A stretch of 11,425 nt of DNA. It comes from Gammaproteobacteria bacterium. GTDB lineage: Bacteria > Pseudomonadota > Gammaproteobacteria > Pseudomonadales > Azotimanducaceae. The position numbers and the translations under genes were made by a program. The notes under the pieces are model-generated. The model did not search any database, had not been told where the DNA came from, and saw only the letters and a list, made by a program, of their open reading frames with translations. Below are positions 1 to 6,512 of this stretch, piece after piece (positions within the stretch are counted from its first letter, which is position 1; the number at the start of each line of letters is the position of its first letter). Location: the NCBI GenBank assembly GCA_002726925.1, contig PBTJ01000099.1, positions 1 through 11,425 of the forward strand. The letters run 5' to 3'.

Positions 1-673
1 ACGCAGCCCGTGGGCGGCGATTTAGATCGTGATGTAGAAAGCTCTCGCGCAGCAGCTGATACAGGCGCCTGGCGCGAGCGTCATTGGCGGCATAGATACG
101 AAATCGGCAGCTAGGCTGGATGCCCAGCACCAAGGCGTTAATGGTTGCGCGCAACTTGGCCTCAGAAAGCCCGCGCAGGGTAACGATTTCGCGGTGAGAA
201 GTGTCAACGGTTTGTACGAATTGCTCGGTCGGCCCTATCGAAGGATGGGTTGGATCGATGTCGCGCCCGCGATTCAGTAGTCTGCGAGCACTCGCAATGT
301 CGTCACGCTTCGCAGCTTTTAGCGCCAGCGCGACGTAATGCTCAATGATAACTTCTACCCCTCTTTGTGCTTGAGCATTCTTGGGGTCGAGGCGTAGCGC
401 TTGCCGATACAAGCTCAGGGCGCTGCCGTCGTTAGGAATACTGAGATGATTATTGGCGATAGCATCCTCGGCAGCATAGATGTGTCCTTGAACCTCGCGT
501 TTTTCTGCAGCGCTGAGCGTGCGGCCTGGCTCAGCAACAGTCTGCTTGCTCAGAGTTTCACAGCCACCGTTCAGTAGCAGCATGATCGTTACCGTGATGA
601 CAAGAGCCCGATTCGCACTGTGCGCTGACAGCGAATGGGTCTTTTCGTTTGAGGTTGGCTTATTGTTTTGCAT
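1..673 (-). CDS. TPR-like putative lipoprotein, C-terminus cut by window edge
   Basis: Reading the minus strand from the ATG at 673 gives an uninterrupted frame of 224 codons to the window edge, so the C-terminus is missing. Residues 23-37 are hydrophobic (ALVITVTIMLLLNGG) and end at Cys38. The sequence LLNGGC is a weak lipobox, so export and lipid anchoring are plausible but not certain. Residues about 84-150 resemble tetratricopeptide helices (SALSLYRQALRLDPKNAQAQ, then ASARRLLNRGRDIDPTHP), a fold that usually mediates protein contacts. The segment at about 160-215 (REIVTLRGLSEAKL, FRIYAANDARARRLYQLL) looks like the start of another small domain that I cannot name. A weak AAGG lies just before the ATG. 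The gene is divergent from dsbD, and the space between them must hold both promoters. No specific function can be assigned. The long open frame and its sensible composition make it a real gene. Confidence 0.8.
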   Translation of the reverse strand, partial: MQNNKPTSNEKTHSLSAHSANRALVITVTIMLLLNGGCETLSKQTVAEPGRTLSAAEKREVQGHIYAAEDAIANNHLSIPNDGSALSLYRQALRLDPKNAQAQRGVEVIIEHYVALALKAAKRDDIASARRLLNRGRDIDPTHPSIGPTEQFVQTVDTSHREIVTLRGLSEAKLRATINALVLGIQPSCRFRIYAANDARARRLYQLLRESFLHHDLNRRPRAA

Positions 674-936
674 CACGGCCTTGGCAACGTGGTGAGATTT
701 GGCATAGCGGTTCAACGGTGGCAAAACGAGTCATCAAGCATGCAGATCCGTAGAAATGAGATAGGCGAATATCGCCTGCTGCAGGGTAGCATATCGTGTC
801 AGTTTTCAGGTTTTCGAGAAGATGATCCAAAAGGCGATCTACACCACTGTTTGATGCTGATCCGCTATCATGGGTGCGGCCGCAAAATCTCCACTGGCCA
901 CGGTTATGGTTGACGGGTTGCGAAGGAGTATTTCGA
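674..936. promoter_or_regulatory. Divergent intergenic region between the TPR lipoprotein gene and dsbD
   Basis: About 260 bases separate the two divergent starts and must contain promoters in both directions. I see no strong sigma-70 pair. The clearest structure is a perfect odd palindrome at 763-777 (AGGCGA-ATA-TCGCCT), and a related half-site, AGGCGAT, recurs near 832-838. The palindrome could be an operator or a short hairpin. The dsbD Shine-Dalgarno AAGGAG is at 923-928. Confidence 0.35.
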
Positions 937-2874
937 TTGTTGAATTCGATGTCCGCTGAAGGATTGCGAGCGCTCGCGCAGGGTTTCGCGCGCCTGATCA
1001 CTTGCCTGATCGTCGCCTGCGGTTCGCCAGTTTTTGCCGAGGGTGACGACACACTTTTCGGCTCGCCGGCATCGTCAAACTCCAGTGAAGCCGGAGCTTG
1101 GCTCAACGAAGAACCACGGTTTTTACCGGTAGACGAGGCCTTCGTTCTCACCGCGACCCTACAACCCAACCGCGTTATTGTGGCGCGCTGGGAAATGCCG
1201 GCAGGATACTATCTATATCGACATCAGTTCGATGCCAGCCTTAACGCCTTCGACAGTGGCGCCCTGCTTGCGGCCATGCGCATCCCTGACGGCGAGGCAA
1301 AGTTTGACGAGTTCTTTGGCGATGTTGAAGTGTACTACGGCTCTGCTGCGGTTCAGCTGCCGGTCGTTGGAACCCTGCCCAACGGGGCCGAACTGAGTAT
1401 TAGCTATCAAGGCTGCGCGGATGCTGGCCTTTGCTATCCGCCCGAAGTACAAAAATTTGTCATGTCTGCAGGTGGGCTGTTGCCGACGAGCGCGGTGCTT
1501 GCGGAAAGCCCTCCCTCTGCTGCGCCTATTGGTGACAGTGCGACGAGCGCGGCACTGGCCGCGCGAAGTGTCAGTGAAGATCGAGCCATGGCAGAGGTGC
1601 TGGAAGGCAGCAGCTTTCTAGTCGCCTTGGGGCTGTTCTTTGTTGCCGGGATAGGTTTGGCGTTTACGCCCTGCGTTTTCCCCATGGTGCCTATCCTTTC
1701 GACCATTATTGTTGGCGAAGGTGAGAGCCTGACTAAGGCGCGAGCTTTCACGTTGTCGTTAGCTTACGTGCTGGGGATGGCCTTGACCTATGCGCTGGTT
1801 GGTTTGCTAGTGGGACTGTTTGGGGCTGAACTCAATCTGCAGGCAACCCTGCAAAGCCCGCTGGTGCTCAGTGTCTTTGCTGTGGTTTTTGTGCTCTTGT
1901 CGGGTGCCATGTTTGGCTTTTACGAACTGGCATTGCCACAGGGCATGCAGCAATGGATTAACGAGCGTAGCGCCCAGCAACAGGGTGGACGTCATCCGTC
2001 AGTATTTGTCATGGGCTCCTTGTCCAGTCTGGTCGTGTCTCCCTGTATTTCTGCACCACTGGCCGGAGCGCTGATTTACCTGTCGAATACTGCGGATGCG
2101 GTACTTGGCGGATCTGCGCTATTTGCCCTTGGTTTGGGTATGGGCGTGCCGTTGATGGTGGTGGGTGGAAGCGGTGGTCATTGGCTGCCGCGCGCCGGTA
2201 TTTGGATGGATACGGTAAAGGGTGTATTCGGCTTTGGTTTGCTGGGAGTCGCGATCTGGTTAGTGGAGCGGCTAGTACCGGGTTCGGTGGCGTTAATGCT
2301 CTGGGCAGTCTGGTTAATCGGCGCGGGAGTGTATTTGGGGGCATTCGAGTTCGTGCCAAAAGGTGCAGGTCAGCGCTTCGCGCAGGTGTTCGGTTTAACT
2401 TTGAGTGTTTGGGGTGGCGCCTGTTTGCTTGGCGCGAGTGCTGGAGGGGTTGATCCGCTCAAACCGATGCATCGCTTGGGCGGCATGGGATCTGCAGAGC
2501 AAGCACAGGCAGAGTCCGTGCGCTGGGAGGCGGTTAAAACAGTCGCCGACGTGGAGCGGCTGATGGCCTCATCGTCAGGACCGGTGCTGCTAGATTTGTA
2601 CGCAGATTGGTGTATTTCATGCAAAGTTATGGAGCGATCTGTCTTCCCCGAGCCTGAGGTTGCTCGACAATTGGCCCGATTTACTTTGTTGCGAGCGGAC
2701 GTGACGGCCAATGATGCGCAAGATCAAGCTTTGTTGAAGCAATTCGGTTTATTTGGCCCGCCCAGTTTGGTATTTTTCTCCGAAGATGGCCGCGAGATCG
2801 ACGAATTTAGAGTGCAAGGAGAGGTCTCGGCAGATCGTTTAGAAGCCCATCTTGCACAAGTTTTGGCACTATAG
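937..2874 (+). CDS. dsbD: Thiol:disulfide interchange protein DsbD
   Basis: Inner-membrane protein that carries electrons from cytoplasmic thioredoxin across the membrane to periplasmic partners such as DsbC, DsbG and CcmG. All three family domains are visible (numbering from the TTG at 937). Residues 1-34 form a signal peptide ending SPVFA. The N-terminal alpha domain has the pair Cys160/Cys166 in QGCADAGLCYPP. The multi-helix beta domain has Cys246 (FTPCVFPMVP) and Cys370 (VVSPCISAPL). The C-terminal thioredoxin-like gamma domain has DLYADWCISCK (Cys559/Cys562). All six redox cysteines are present. At 645 residues it is longer than E. coli DsbD (565), mainly through a low-complexity Ala/Ser linker at about 185-220. 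TTG 937 is chosen because AAGGAG ends 8 bases before it; ATG 949 lies 20 bases from that site and is the main alternative. The frame also extends to a GTG at 874. The gene sits upstream of aroQ with about 127 bases between. Confidence 0.93.
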   Translation: MLNSMSAEGLRALAQGFARLITCLIVACGSPVFAEGDDTLFGSPASSNSSEAGAWLNEEPRFLPVDEAFVLTATLQPNRVIVARWEMPAGYYLYRHQFDASLNAFDSGALLAAMRIPDGEAKFDEFFGDVEVYYGSAAVQLPVVGTLPNGAELSISYQGCADAGLCYPPEVQKFVMSAGGLLPTSAVLAESPPSAAPIGDSATSAALAARSVSEDRAMAEVLEGSSFLVALGLFFVAGIGLAFTPCVFPMVPILSTIIVGEGESLTKARAFTLSLAYVLGMALTYALVGLLVGLFGAELNLQATLQSPLVLSVFAVVFVLLSGAMFGFYELALPQGMQQWINERSAQQQGGRHPSVFVMGSLSSLVVSPCISAPLAGALIYLSNTADAVLGGSALFALGLGMGVPLMVVGGSGGHWLPRAGIWMDTVKGVFGFGLLGVAIWLVERLVPGSVALMLWAVWLIGAGVYLGAFEFVPKGAGQRFAQVFGLTLSVWGGACLLGASAGGVDPLKPMHRLGGMGSAEQAQAESVRWEAVKTVADVERLMASSSGPVLLDLYADWCISCKVMERSVFPEPEVARQLARFTLLRADVTANDAQDQALLKQFGLFGPPSLVFFSEDGREIDEFRVQGEVSADRLEAHLAQVLAL

Positions 2875-2877
2875 CGT

Positions 2878-2930
2878 TTGATACAAGACGTGATTAAAGC
2901 ATTAAAGTTCGCCGAAAATGCTGCTAAAAT
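2878..2930 (+). promoter_or_regulatory. Candidate sigma-70 promoter(s) for aroQ-accB-prmA
   Basis: Two overlapping candidates lie in the AT-rich gap after dsbD. The first is TTGATA (2878-2883), a 17-base spacer and ATTAAA (2901-2906). The second is an extended -10, TG-C-TAAAAT (2922-2930), with a poor -35 TTAAAG (2902-2907) 17 bases upstream. Either would leave a leader of roughly 65-95 bases before the aroQ ATG. This is pattern matching only. Confidence 0.35.
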
Positions 2931-3001
2931 TCCAAAATTCACGGCGATGACTGTTATCGACACTCGACCCCTACTCACCGACGCGATAAAGAGGCGACAA
3001 C

Positions 3002-3445
3002 ATGGCAAAACACATTCTCTTGCTGAACGGTCCGAATTTGAATCTTCTTGGCACGCGAGAACCCTCTGTGTATGGACATGAAACGCTGGCGGATGTGGCG
3101 ACGCGCCTCGTGGCATCTGGGGATGCGCAAGGTGCTCAAGTCACCTGCATACAAAGTAATGCTGAACACGAACTGGTGGACGCTGTCCATCAAGCCAAGT
3201 CACTGCAGGTGGACTACATTCTCATAAACCCTGGTGCATTTACGCACACGAGCATCGCGCTCCGCGATGCTCTGTTGGGTGTGGCGATACCATTTATCGA
3301 AGTGCACATATCCAACGTGCATGCTCGTGAAGAATTTCGCCATCACTCCTATTTGAGCGATGTGGCCGTTGGCGTGATTGCCGGTCTAGGCTCCAAGGGC
3401 TACGACTTCGCGCTGGCCTTCGCAATGGAGCAGTTGGACACATAA
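3002..3445 (+). CDS. aroQ: 3-dehydroquinate dehydratase, type II
   Basis: Cytoplasmic dodecameric enzyme of the shikimate pathway. It removes water from 3-dehydroquinate to give 3-dehydroshikimate, on the way to chorismate and the aromatic amino acids. The 147-residue length is normal for the type II family. The N-terminal signature [17 protein letters not shown] carries Asn12, Arg19 and the catalytic Tyr24. [16 protein letters not shown] contains Asn76 and His82 of the active site. [17 protein letters not shown] supplies Glu100, His102 and Arg113. No expected catalytic residue is missing. An AGAGG-like ribosome site precedes the ATG at 3002. aroQ directly upstream of accB, 41 bases apart here, is a classic gammaproteobacterial arrangement, so co-transcription with accB and prmA is likely. 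Confidence 0.96.
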   Translation: MAKHILLLNGPNLNLLGTREPSVYGHETLADVATRLVASGDAQGAQVTCIQSNAEHELVDAVHQAKSLQVDYILINPGAFTHTSIALRDALLGVAIPFIEVHISNVHAREEFRHHSYLSDVAVGVIAGLGSKGYDFALAFAMEQLDT

Positions 3446-3486
3446 CCGCTAGGTAGTCCGCCCACAGACACACAAAGGAATCGACA

Positions 3487-3909
3487 ATGGATTTGCGCAA
3501 AATTAAGAAATTGATTGAACTGGTGGAAGAGTCGGGCGTTGCGGAGCTAGAAGTCAGCAGTGGCGATGAGTCCATTCGCATATCGATGACCGCACAAACG
3601 CAGGCCCAAGTGGTTGAGGCAACACCCGTGGCGGCATCGTTGACACCTACCAGGGCTTCGTCGCCTCAATCTGCTTCGCAAACCATGAAAGCACCCATGG
3701 CAGGCGTCTTCTATCAAGCATCTAGCCCAGAGGCAGAGCCCTTCGTGAGTATTGGTCAACAGGTAAGTGTCGGCGATGTGCTTTGCATCATCGAGAGCAT
3801 GAAAATGATGAACGAAGTAACGGCGACGGTTGCTGGTGTAATCGAGCAGGTCTTTGTGACCAACGCTGAAGCGGTGGCCACAGGCACCCCACTCTTCGCT
3901 ATTTCGTGA
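3487..3909 (+). CDS. accB: Biotin carboxyl carrier protein of acetyl-CoA carboxylase
   Basis: Carries biotin between the biotin carboxylase (AccC) and the carboxyltransferase (AccA/AccD) in the first committed step of fatty-acid synthesis. The protein has 140 residues, slightly shorter than E. coli AccB (156). It has the usual three parts: an N-terminal helical segment (MDLRKIKKLIELVEESG), a Thr/Ser/Ala/Gln-rich linker at about 36-66, and the C-terminal biotinyl domain. The biotin site is IIESMKMMNEV with Lys106 as the expected biotinylated lysine. The 'thumb' segment typical of bacterial BCCP is present (FYQASSPEAEPFVSIGQ). AAAGGAA at 3474-3480 gives a well-placed ribosome site. The oddity is its neighbour: accC normally follows, but here the accB stop TGA overlaps the prmA GTG start, leaving no room for it. 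AccB looks intact, so it should need an accC gene elsewhere. Confidence 0.96.
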   Translation: MDLRKIKKLIELVEESGVAELEVSSGDESIRISMTAQTQAQVVEATPVAASLTPTRASSPQSASQTMKAPMAGVFYQASSPEAEPFVSIGQQVSVGDVLCIIESMKMMNEVTATVAGVIEQVFVTNAEAVATGTPLFAIS

Positions 3910-4811
3910 ACTGGCTACAAATCACGCTGGCGCTTGGTACCCAAGAGGCTGCTGAATTTGAGACAGTTTTGCAGGCCCATGGCGCCGTCGCCATAACCTA
4001 CGAAAGCCAGGCCGATGAGGTGGTGTTGGAACCCAAACCCGGTGAAATCCCGCTTTGGCAGCACATCAATCTTGTTGCGCTATTTTCTATTGATACAAAC
4101 ATCTCCGGCTTAAACGAAGCCCTCCGCGTGTTGGATGCCGAGGTTCATGAGCGCCTAGATGTGGCATTTGTGGCCGAAGAAGATTGGCAACAGCGCTTAG
4201 CCAACCACACGGTTAGTGCCGAATTCGGTGGTCGTTTGCTGTTGCTACCAAAAATCGAAGCCGTCGCGCAGCGGGTAGTTGCCAAAGCCGAGAAGGCAGC
4301 ACTCTATCTGGAGCCCGGGCTCGCCTTCGGTAGTGGTAGTCACCCAACCACACGCATGTGTTTGGAATGGCTGGCCAGTCATATCAAAGCCGACCAGATT
4401 GTGTTGGACTTCGGCTGCGGGTCCGGCATTTTGGCCATTGGCGCAGCGCTTTTGGGCGCACGAGTAATCGCGGTAGATCACGATGATCAGGCGATTACCG
4501 CCACTCGTGAGAATGCGCAATTTAATGGTGTGAGCGAGCAAATTCAGACACTGACGCTGGTGGATTGGGGGCGTGACAGGAGCTGGCAAGCGTCAGAGCA
4601 TTTTGACGTCGTCGTTGCCAACATACTTGCGGCGCCACTTATTGATTTGGCACCTACGTTTTCACGCAGCCTTCGACGAGGTGGCTCGCTAGTGCTTGCG
4701 GGCATCCTAGACCATCAGGCTTCTCAAGTAATGCAAGCCTATCCAGGCGTAAAGTTTGGGCCAACGGTCGCCGAAGACGAGTGGGTATGTCTGGCGGGAA
4801 CGCTGGCTTGA
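3906..4811 (+). CDS. prmA: Ribosomal protein L11 methyltransferase
   Basis: SAM-dependent methyltransferase that trimethylates ribosomal protein L11 in the cytoplasm. At 301 residues it is close to E. coli PrmA (293). The N-terminal L11-recognition domain begins MNWLQITLALGTQEAAEFE and includes LEPKPGEIPLW. The catalytic Rossmann domain has the family signature EPGLAFGSGSHPTTRMCLEW (136-155), the SAM-binding glycine loop VLDFGCGSGILAIG (166-179), the acidic residue at the end of the next strand (VIAVDHDD), and the active-site NILAAPL (239-245; NILAGPL in E. coli). The start is GTG at 3906, sharing GTGA with the accB stop, which implies translational coupling. This start reproduces the usual N-terminus of the family (x-W-x-Q-x-T/L). 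In related genomes accC would sit immediately upstream. Confidence 0.96.
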   Translation: MNWLQITLALGTQEAAEFETVLQAHGAVAITYESQADEVVLEPKPGEIPLWQHINLVALFSIDTNISGLNEALRVLDAEVHERLDVAFVAEEDWQQRLANHTVSAEFGGRLLLLPKIEAVAQRVVAKAEKAALYLEPGLAFGSGSHPTTRMCLEWLASHIKADQIVLDFGCGSGILAIGAALLGARVIAVDHDDQAITATRENAQFNGVSEQIQTLTLVDWGRDRSWQASEHFDVVVANILAAPLIDLAPTFSRSLRRGGSLVLAGILDHQASQVMQAYPGVKFGPTVAEDEWVCLAGTLA

Positions 4812-4893
4812 TAGCGCTGGTTTGATTAACGTAGACGACAACAAGTAATACCTTAGCTGAACTGACTAGCTTCTTTTGTGTCGGGAGGGCGCG

Positions 4894-5262
4894 ATGATTG
4901 GATACGTCACCATTGGTGTAAATGATATGGAAAAGGCCTGCGTTTTCTACGATGGGCTGTTTGGTGAATTGGGTGGTAAACAGATGTTCGGTCAGGATCG
5001 CATCAAGTTTTATGGCACTGGCCGCGGGCAGCCCATGGTCGCGATATGCGTTCCTTACGATCAGCAAGCGCAGCACCCTGGCAATGGCAACATGCTCGCG
5101 TTGCCCGTTAAGCGAGACGACATTGATCGCGTTTATCGCAAGGCGATTGAACTTGGCGCAACGGATGAGGGCGAGCCCGGTGAACGACTGCCAGTGTTCT
5201 ATGGCGCCTATATCCGCGACCCAGATGGCAACAAAATCTGCTTTTATGAAATGACGCTTTAA
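4894..5262 (+). CDS. VOC/glyoxalase-fold small protein, probable lyase or dioxygenase superfamily
   Basis: A 122-residue protein of the vicinal oxygen chelate superfamily. It has one beta-alpha-beta-beta-beta module pair, beginning MIGYVTIGVNDMEKACVFYD and closing with the characteristic strand YIRDPDGNKICFYE. Conserved middle features are PMVAICVPYD, GNGNMLALPV and the ELGATDEGEPGER segment. The His near the N-terminus that binds metal in glyoxalase I is replaced (TIGVND), so glyoxalase I activity should not be assumed; substrate and metal are unknown. The ATG at 4894 is preceded by GGGAGGG (4883-4889) with good spacing; the longer frame from 4876 has no advantage. It stands alone between prmA and dusB, with 82 bases before it and 173 after, probably transcribed with prmA or on its own. 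In Pseudomonas-type genomes a different gene is expected here. Confidence 0.88.
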   Translation: MIGYVTIGVNDMEKACVFYDGLFGELGGKQMFGQDRIKFYGTGRGQPMVAICVPYDQQAQHPGNGNMLALPVKRDDIDRVYRKAIELGATDEGEPGERLPVFYGAYIRDPDGNKICFYEMTL

Positions 5263-5435
5263 CACCAAAACGAGTAGCGCCGAGCCAGTAAACCATGCGC
5301 TGGCAGGTTACCGTCTGCGGTAATCGCTGAGCTGCGGGAATTCGCTACAGATTTACTGCGCTAAGGGCTATTATTGCGCTACTACGGCGCCGCGCTTAGG
5401 GCGGGCGCTCTGACTTATCTTTCGTGTCTTTAATC
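5263..5435 (+). promoter_or_regulatory. Intergenic region upstream of dusB: hairpins, direct repeat, weak promoter
   Basis: A perfect short hairpin, TTACCG-tctg-CGGTAA, occupies 5308-5323 but has no T-run, so it is not a convincing terminator. A second arm pair, GCCAG/CTGGC, lies at 5284-5304. A near-perfect 11-base direct repeat, GCGCTAAGGGC (5358-5368) and GCGCTTAGGGC (5392-5402), flanks a possible -10 hexamer TATTAT (5369-5374). That hexamer is followed by GC-rich sequence. The matching -35 (TACAGA, 5346-5351) is poor. The dusB start has no clear Shine-Dalgarno. Confidence 0.3.
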
Positions 5436-6467
5436 ATGACGCCAACCATGCCTGTAGCTGAATTTCTAAGTCGCCCGATGGCCGTTGCTTGCGATGCGCA
5501 GACGCTGCGAAACCGTGTCGCGTTGGCGCCTATGGCAGGCATGACCGATGTACCGTTCCGCACCCTTGCGTGGCGATTTGGTGCCGGGCATATGGTCAGT
5601 GAGATGGTGACCTCAAAGCCGGAACTTTGGGACACCGGTAAGAGCCGCGCGCGGCGGGTACTGATTCCCCATGTGCAGCCGCAGGCAGTTCAAATCGCTG
5701 GCAATGATCCCTCGGTGATGGCGGAATCCGCACGGCGCTTGGTGGACGACGGTGTTGAATGGGTCGACATCAACTTTGGTTGTCCCGCGAAGAAGGTTTG
5801 TCGCAAGGCCGCAGGCTCGGCGTTGTTGGCCGACATCGATCAGATATCGCGCATCGTTGCCGCGGTCGCATCGGCGGTGGACGTACCCGTGTCGGTTAAA
5901 ACGCGAATCGGTCTAACCCTCGACGATAACGCAGGCACACAGGCGGCCGTCGCGGCTCAAGAAGCCGGCGCGCAGCTCATCGTCATGCACGGGCGCAGTC
6001 GTGCTTGTCGATTCAAAGGGCATGCATGTCCAGAGCGTTTGCACCAAGCGCGTAGCAGGTTGCGCGTACCACTGCTGGCGAACGGCGACATTGTCGACTT
6101 GGCCTCGGCGGAACACACATTGCGCCGTAGCGGCGCCGACGGCGTGATGCTGGGAAGGGGCGCAATGGGGCAGCCATGGATTTTCGCAAAACTTCTAGGG
6201 CACAGTCTGCCGAGTGCCGAAGATAGACTCGATTTGATTCGCGAGCATCTCGATGCGATGCATGCGTTTTACGGTGAGGAGGCTGGCGTACGCATCGCTA
6301 GAAAACACATGCAGGCCTATTTGCAGCGCTGGGGGGCACCGGAATTAATCGCCGACTTCATGGCTCTTTCGAATGCCCAGCAGCAGCATGCATGGCTGTT
6401 TGCGCGGCGCCAACAAATGCTGCAGCGGGCCGCATACGTCTTCACACAGGGCAAAGTCGCGGCCTAA
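5436..6467 (+). CDS. dusB: tRNA-dihydrouridine synthase B
   Basis: FMN-dependent enzyme that reduces specific uridines to dihydrouridine in the tRNA D-loop. The TIM-barrel domain shows VALAPMAGMTDVPFR (28-42, flavin binding), SEMVTSK, QIAGNDP, and DINFGCPAKKV with the catalytic Cys116. It continues with VKTRIGL, MHGRSRACRFKG, PLLANGDI and GADGVMLGRGAMGQPWIF (phosphate and FMN binding). The C-terminal helical tRNA-binding part follows to residue 343. Subfamily B is chosen from the CPAKKV/GSALL pattern and the location upstream of purH. Some positions deviate from the usual DusB consensus as I remember it: VKTRIGL for VKIRTGW, and KVCRKAAGSALL for KVNRKLAGSALL. The start is uncertain. ATG 5436 gives an N-terminal extension; ATG 5478 (329 residues) is closer to E. 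coli DusB (321); none has a good ribosome site. fis, the usual downstream partner, is absent. Confidence 0.92.
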   Translation: MTPTMPVAEFLSRPMAVACDAQTLRNRVALAPMAGMTDVPFRTLAWRFGAGHMVSEMVTSKPELWDTGKSRARRVLIPHVQPQAVQIAGNDPSVMAESARRLVDDGVEWVDINFGCPAKKVCRKAAGSALLADIDQISRIVAAVASAVDVPVSVKTRIGLTLDDNAGTQAAVAAQEAGAQLIVMHGRSRACRFKGHACPERLHQARSRLRVPLLANGDIVDLASAEHTLRRSGADGVMLGRGAMGQPWIFAKLLGHSLPSAEDRLDLIREHLDAMHAFYGEEAGVRIARKHMQAYLQRWGAPELIADFMALSNAQQQHAWLFARRQQMLQRAAYVFTQGKVAA

Positions 6468-6482
6468 ATCAGTTCGAACAAA

Positions 6483-6498
6483 TGCGGCAACCGCCGCA
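6483..6498 (+). other. Short GC-rich hairpin in the dusB-purH gap
   Basis: TGCGGC-aacc-GCCGCA is a perfect 6-base stem with a 4-base loop in the 45-base gap between dusB and purH. It lies just before the purH ribosome site AGGAG (6503-6507). There is no T-run, so it is unlikely to terminate transcription. It could tune mRNA stability or initiation at purH. Nothing in the gap resembles a fis remnant. Confidence 0.35.
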
Positions 6499-6512
6499 AT
6501 GCAGGAGAGCAA

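Noticed and set aside
660..1169. 169-residue minus-strand open frame over the dsbD start
   Set aside because: It overlaps the dsbD signal peptide and alpha domain and the divergent region. Composition is not protein-like, and a better minus-strand gene starts at 673 in another frame.
2878..3081. 67-residue plus-strand frame between dsbD and aroQ
   Set aside because: It overlaps the aroQ start in another frame, lacks a ribosome site and has no recognisable features.
4654..5268. 204-residue minus-strand frame over prmA end and the VOC gene
   Set aside because: The plus-strand genes here show family signatures; the antisense frame does not.
5308..5323. TTACCG-tctg-CGGTAA hairpin as a rho-independent terminator
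   Set aside because: The stem is only six pairs and no T-run follows.
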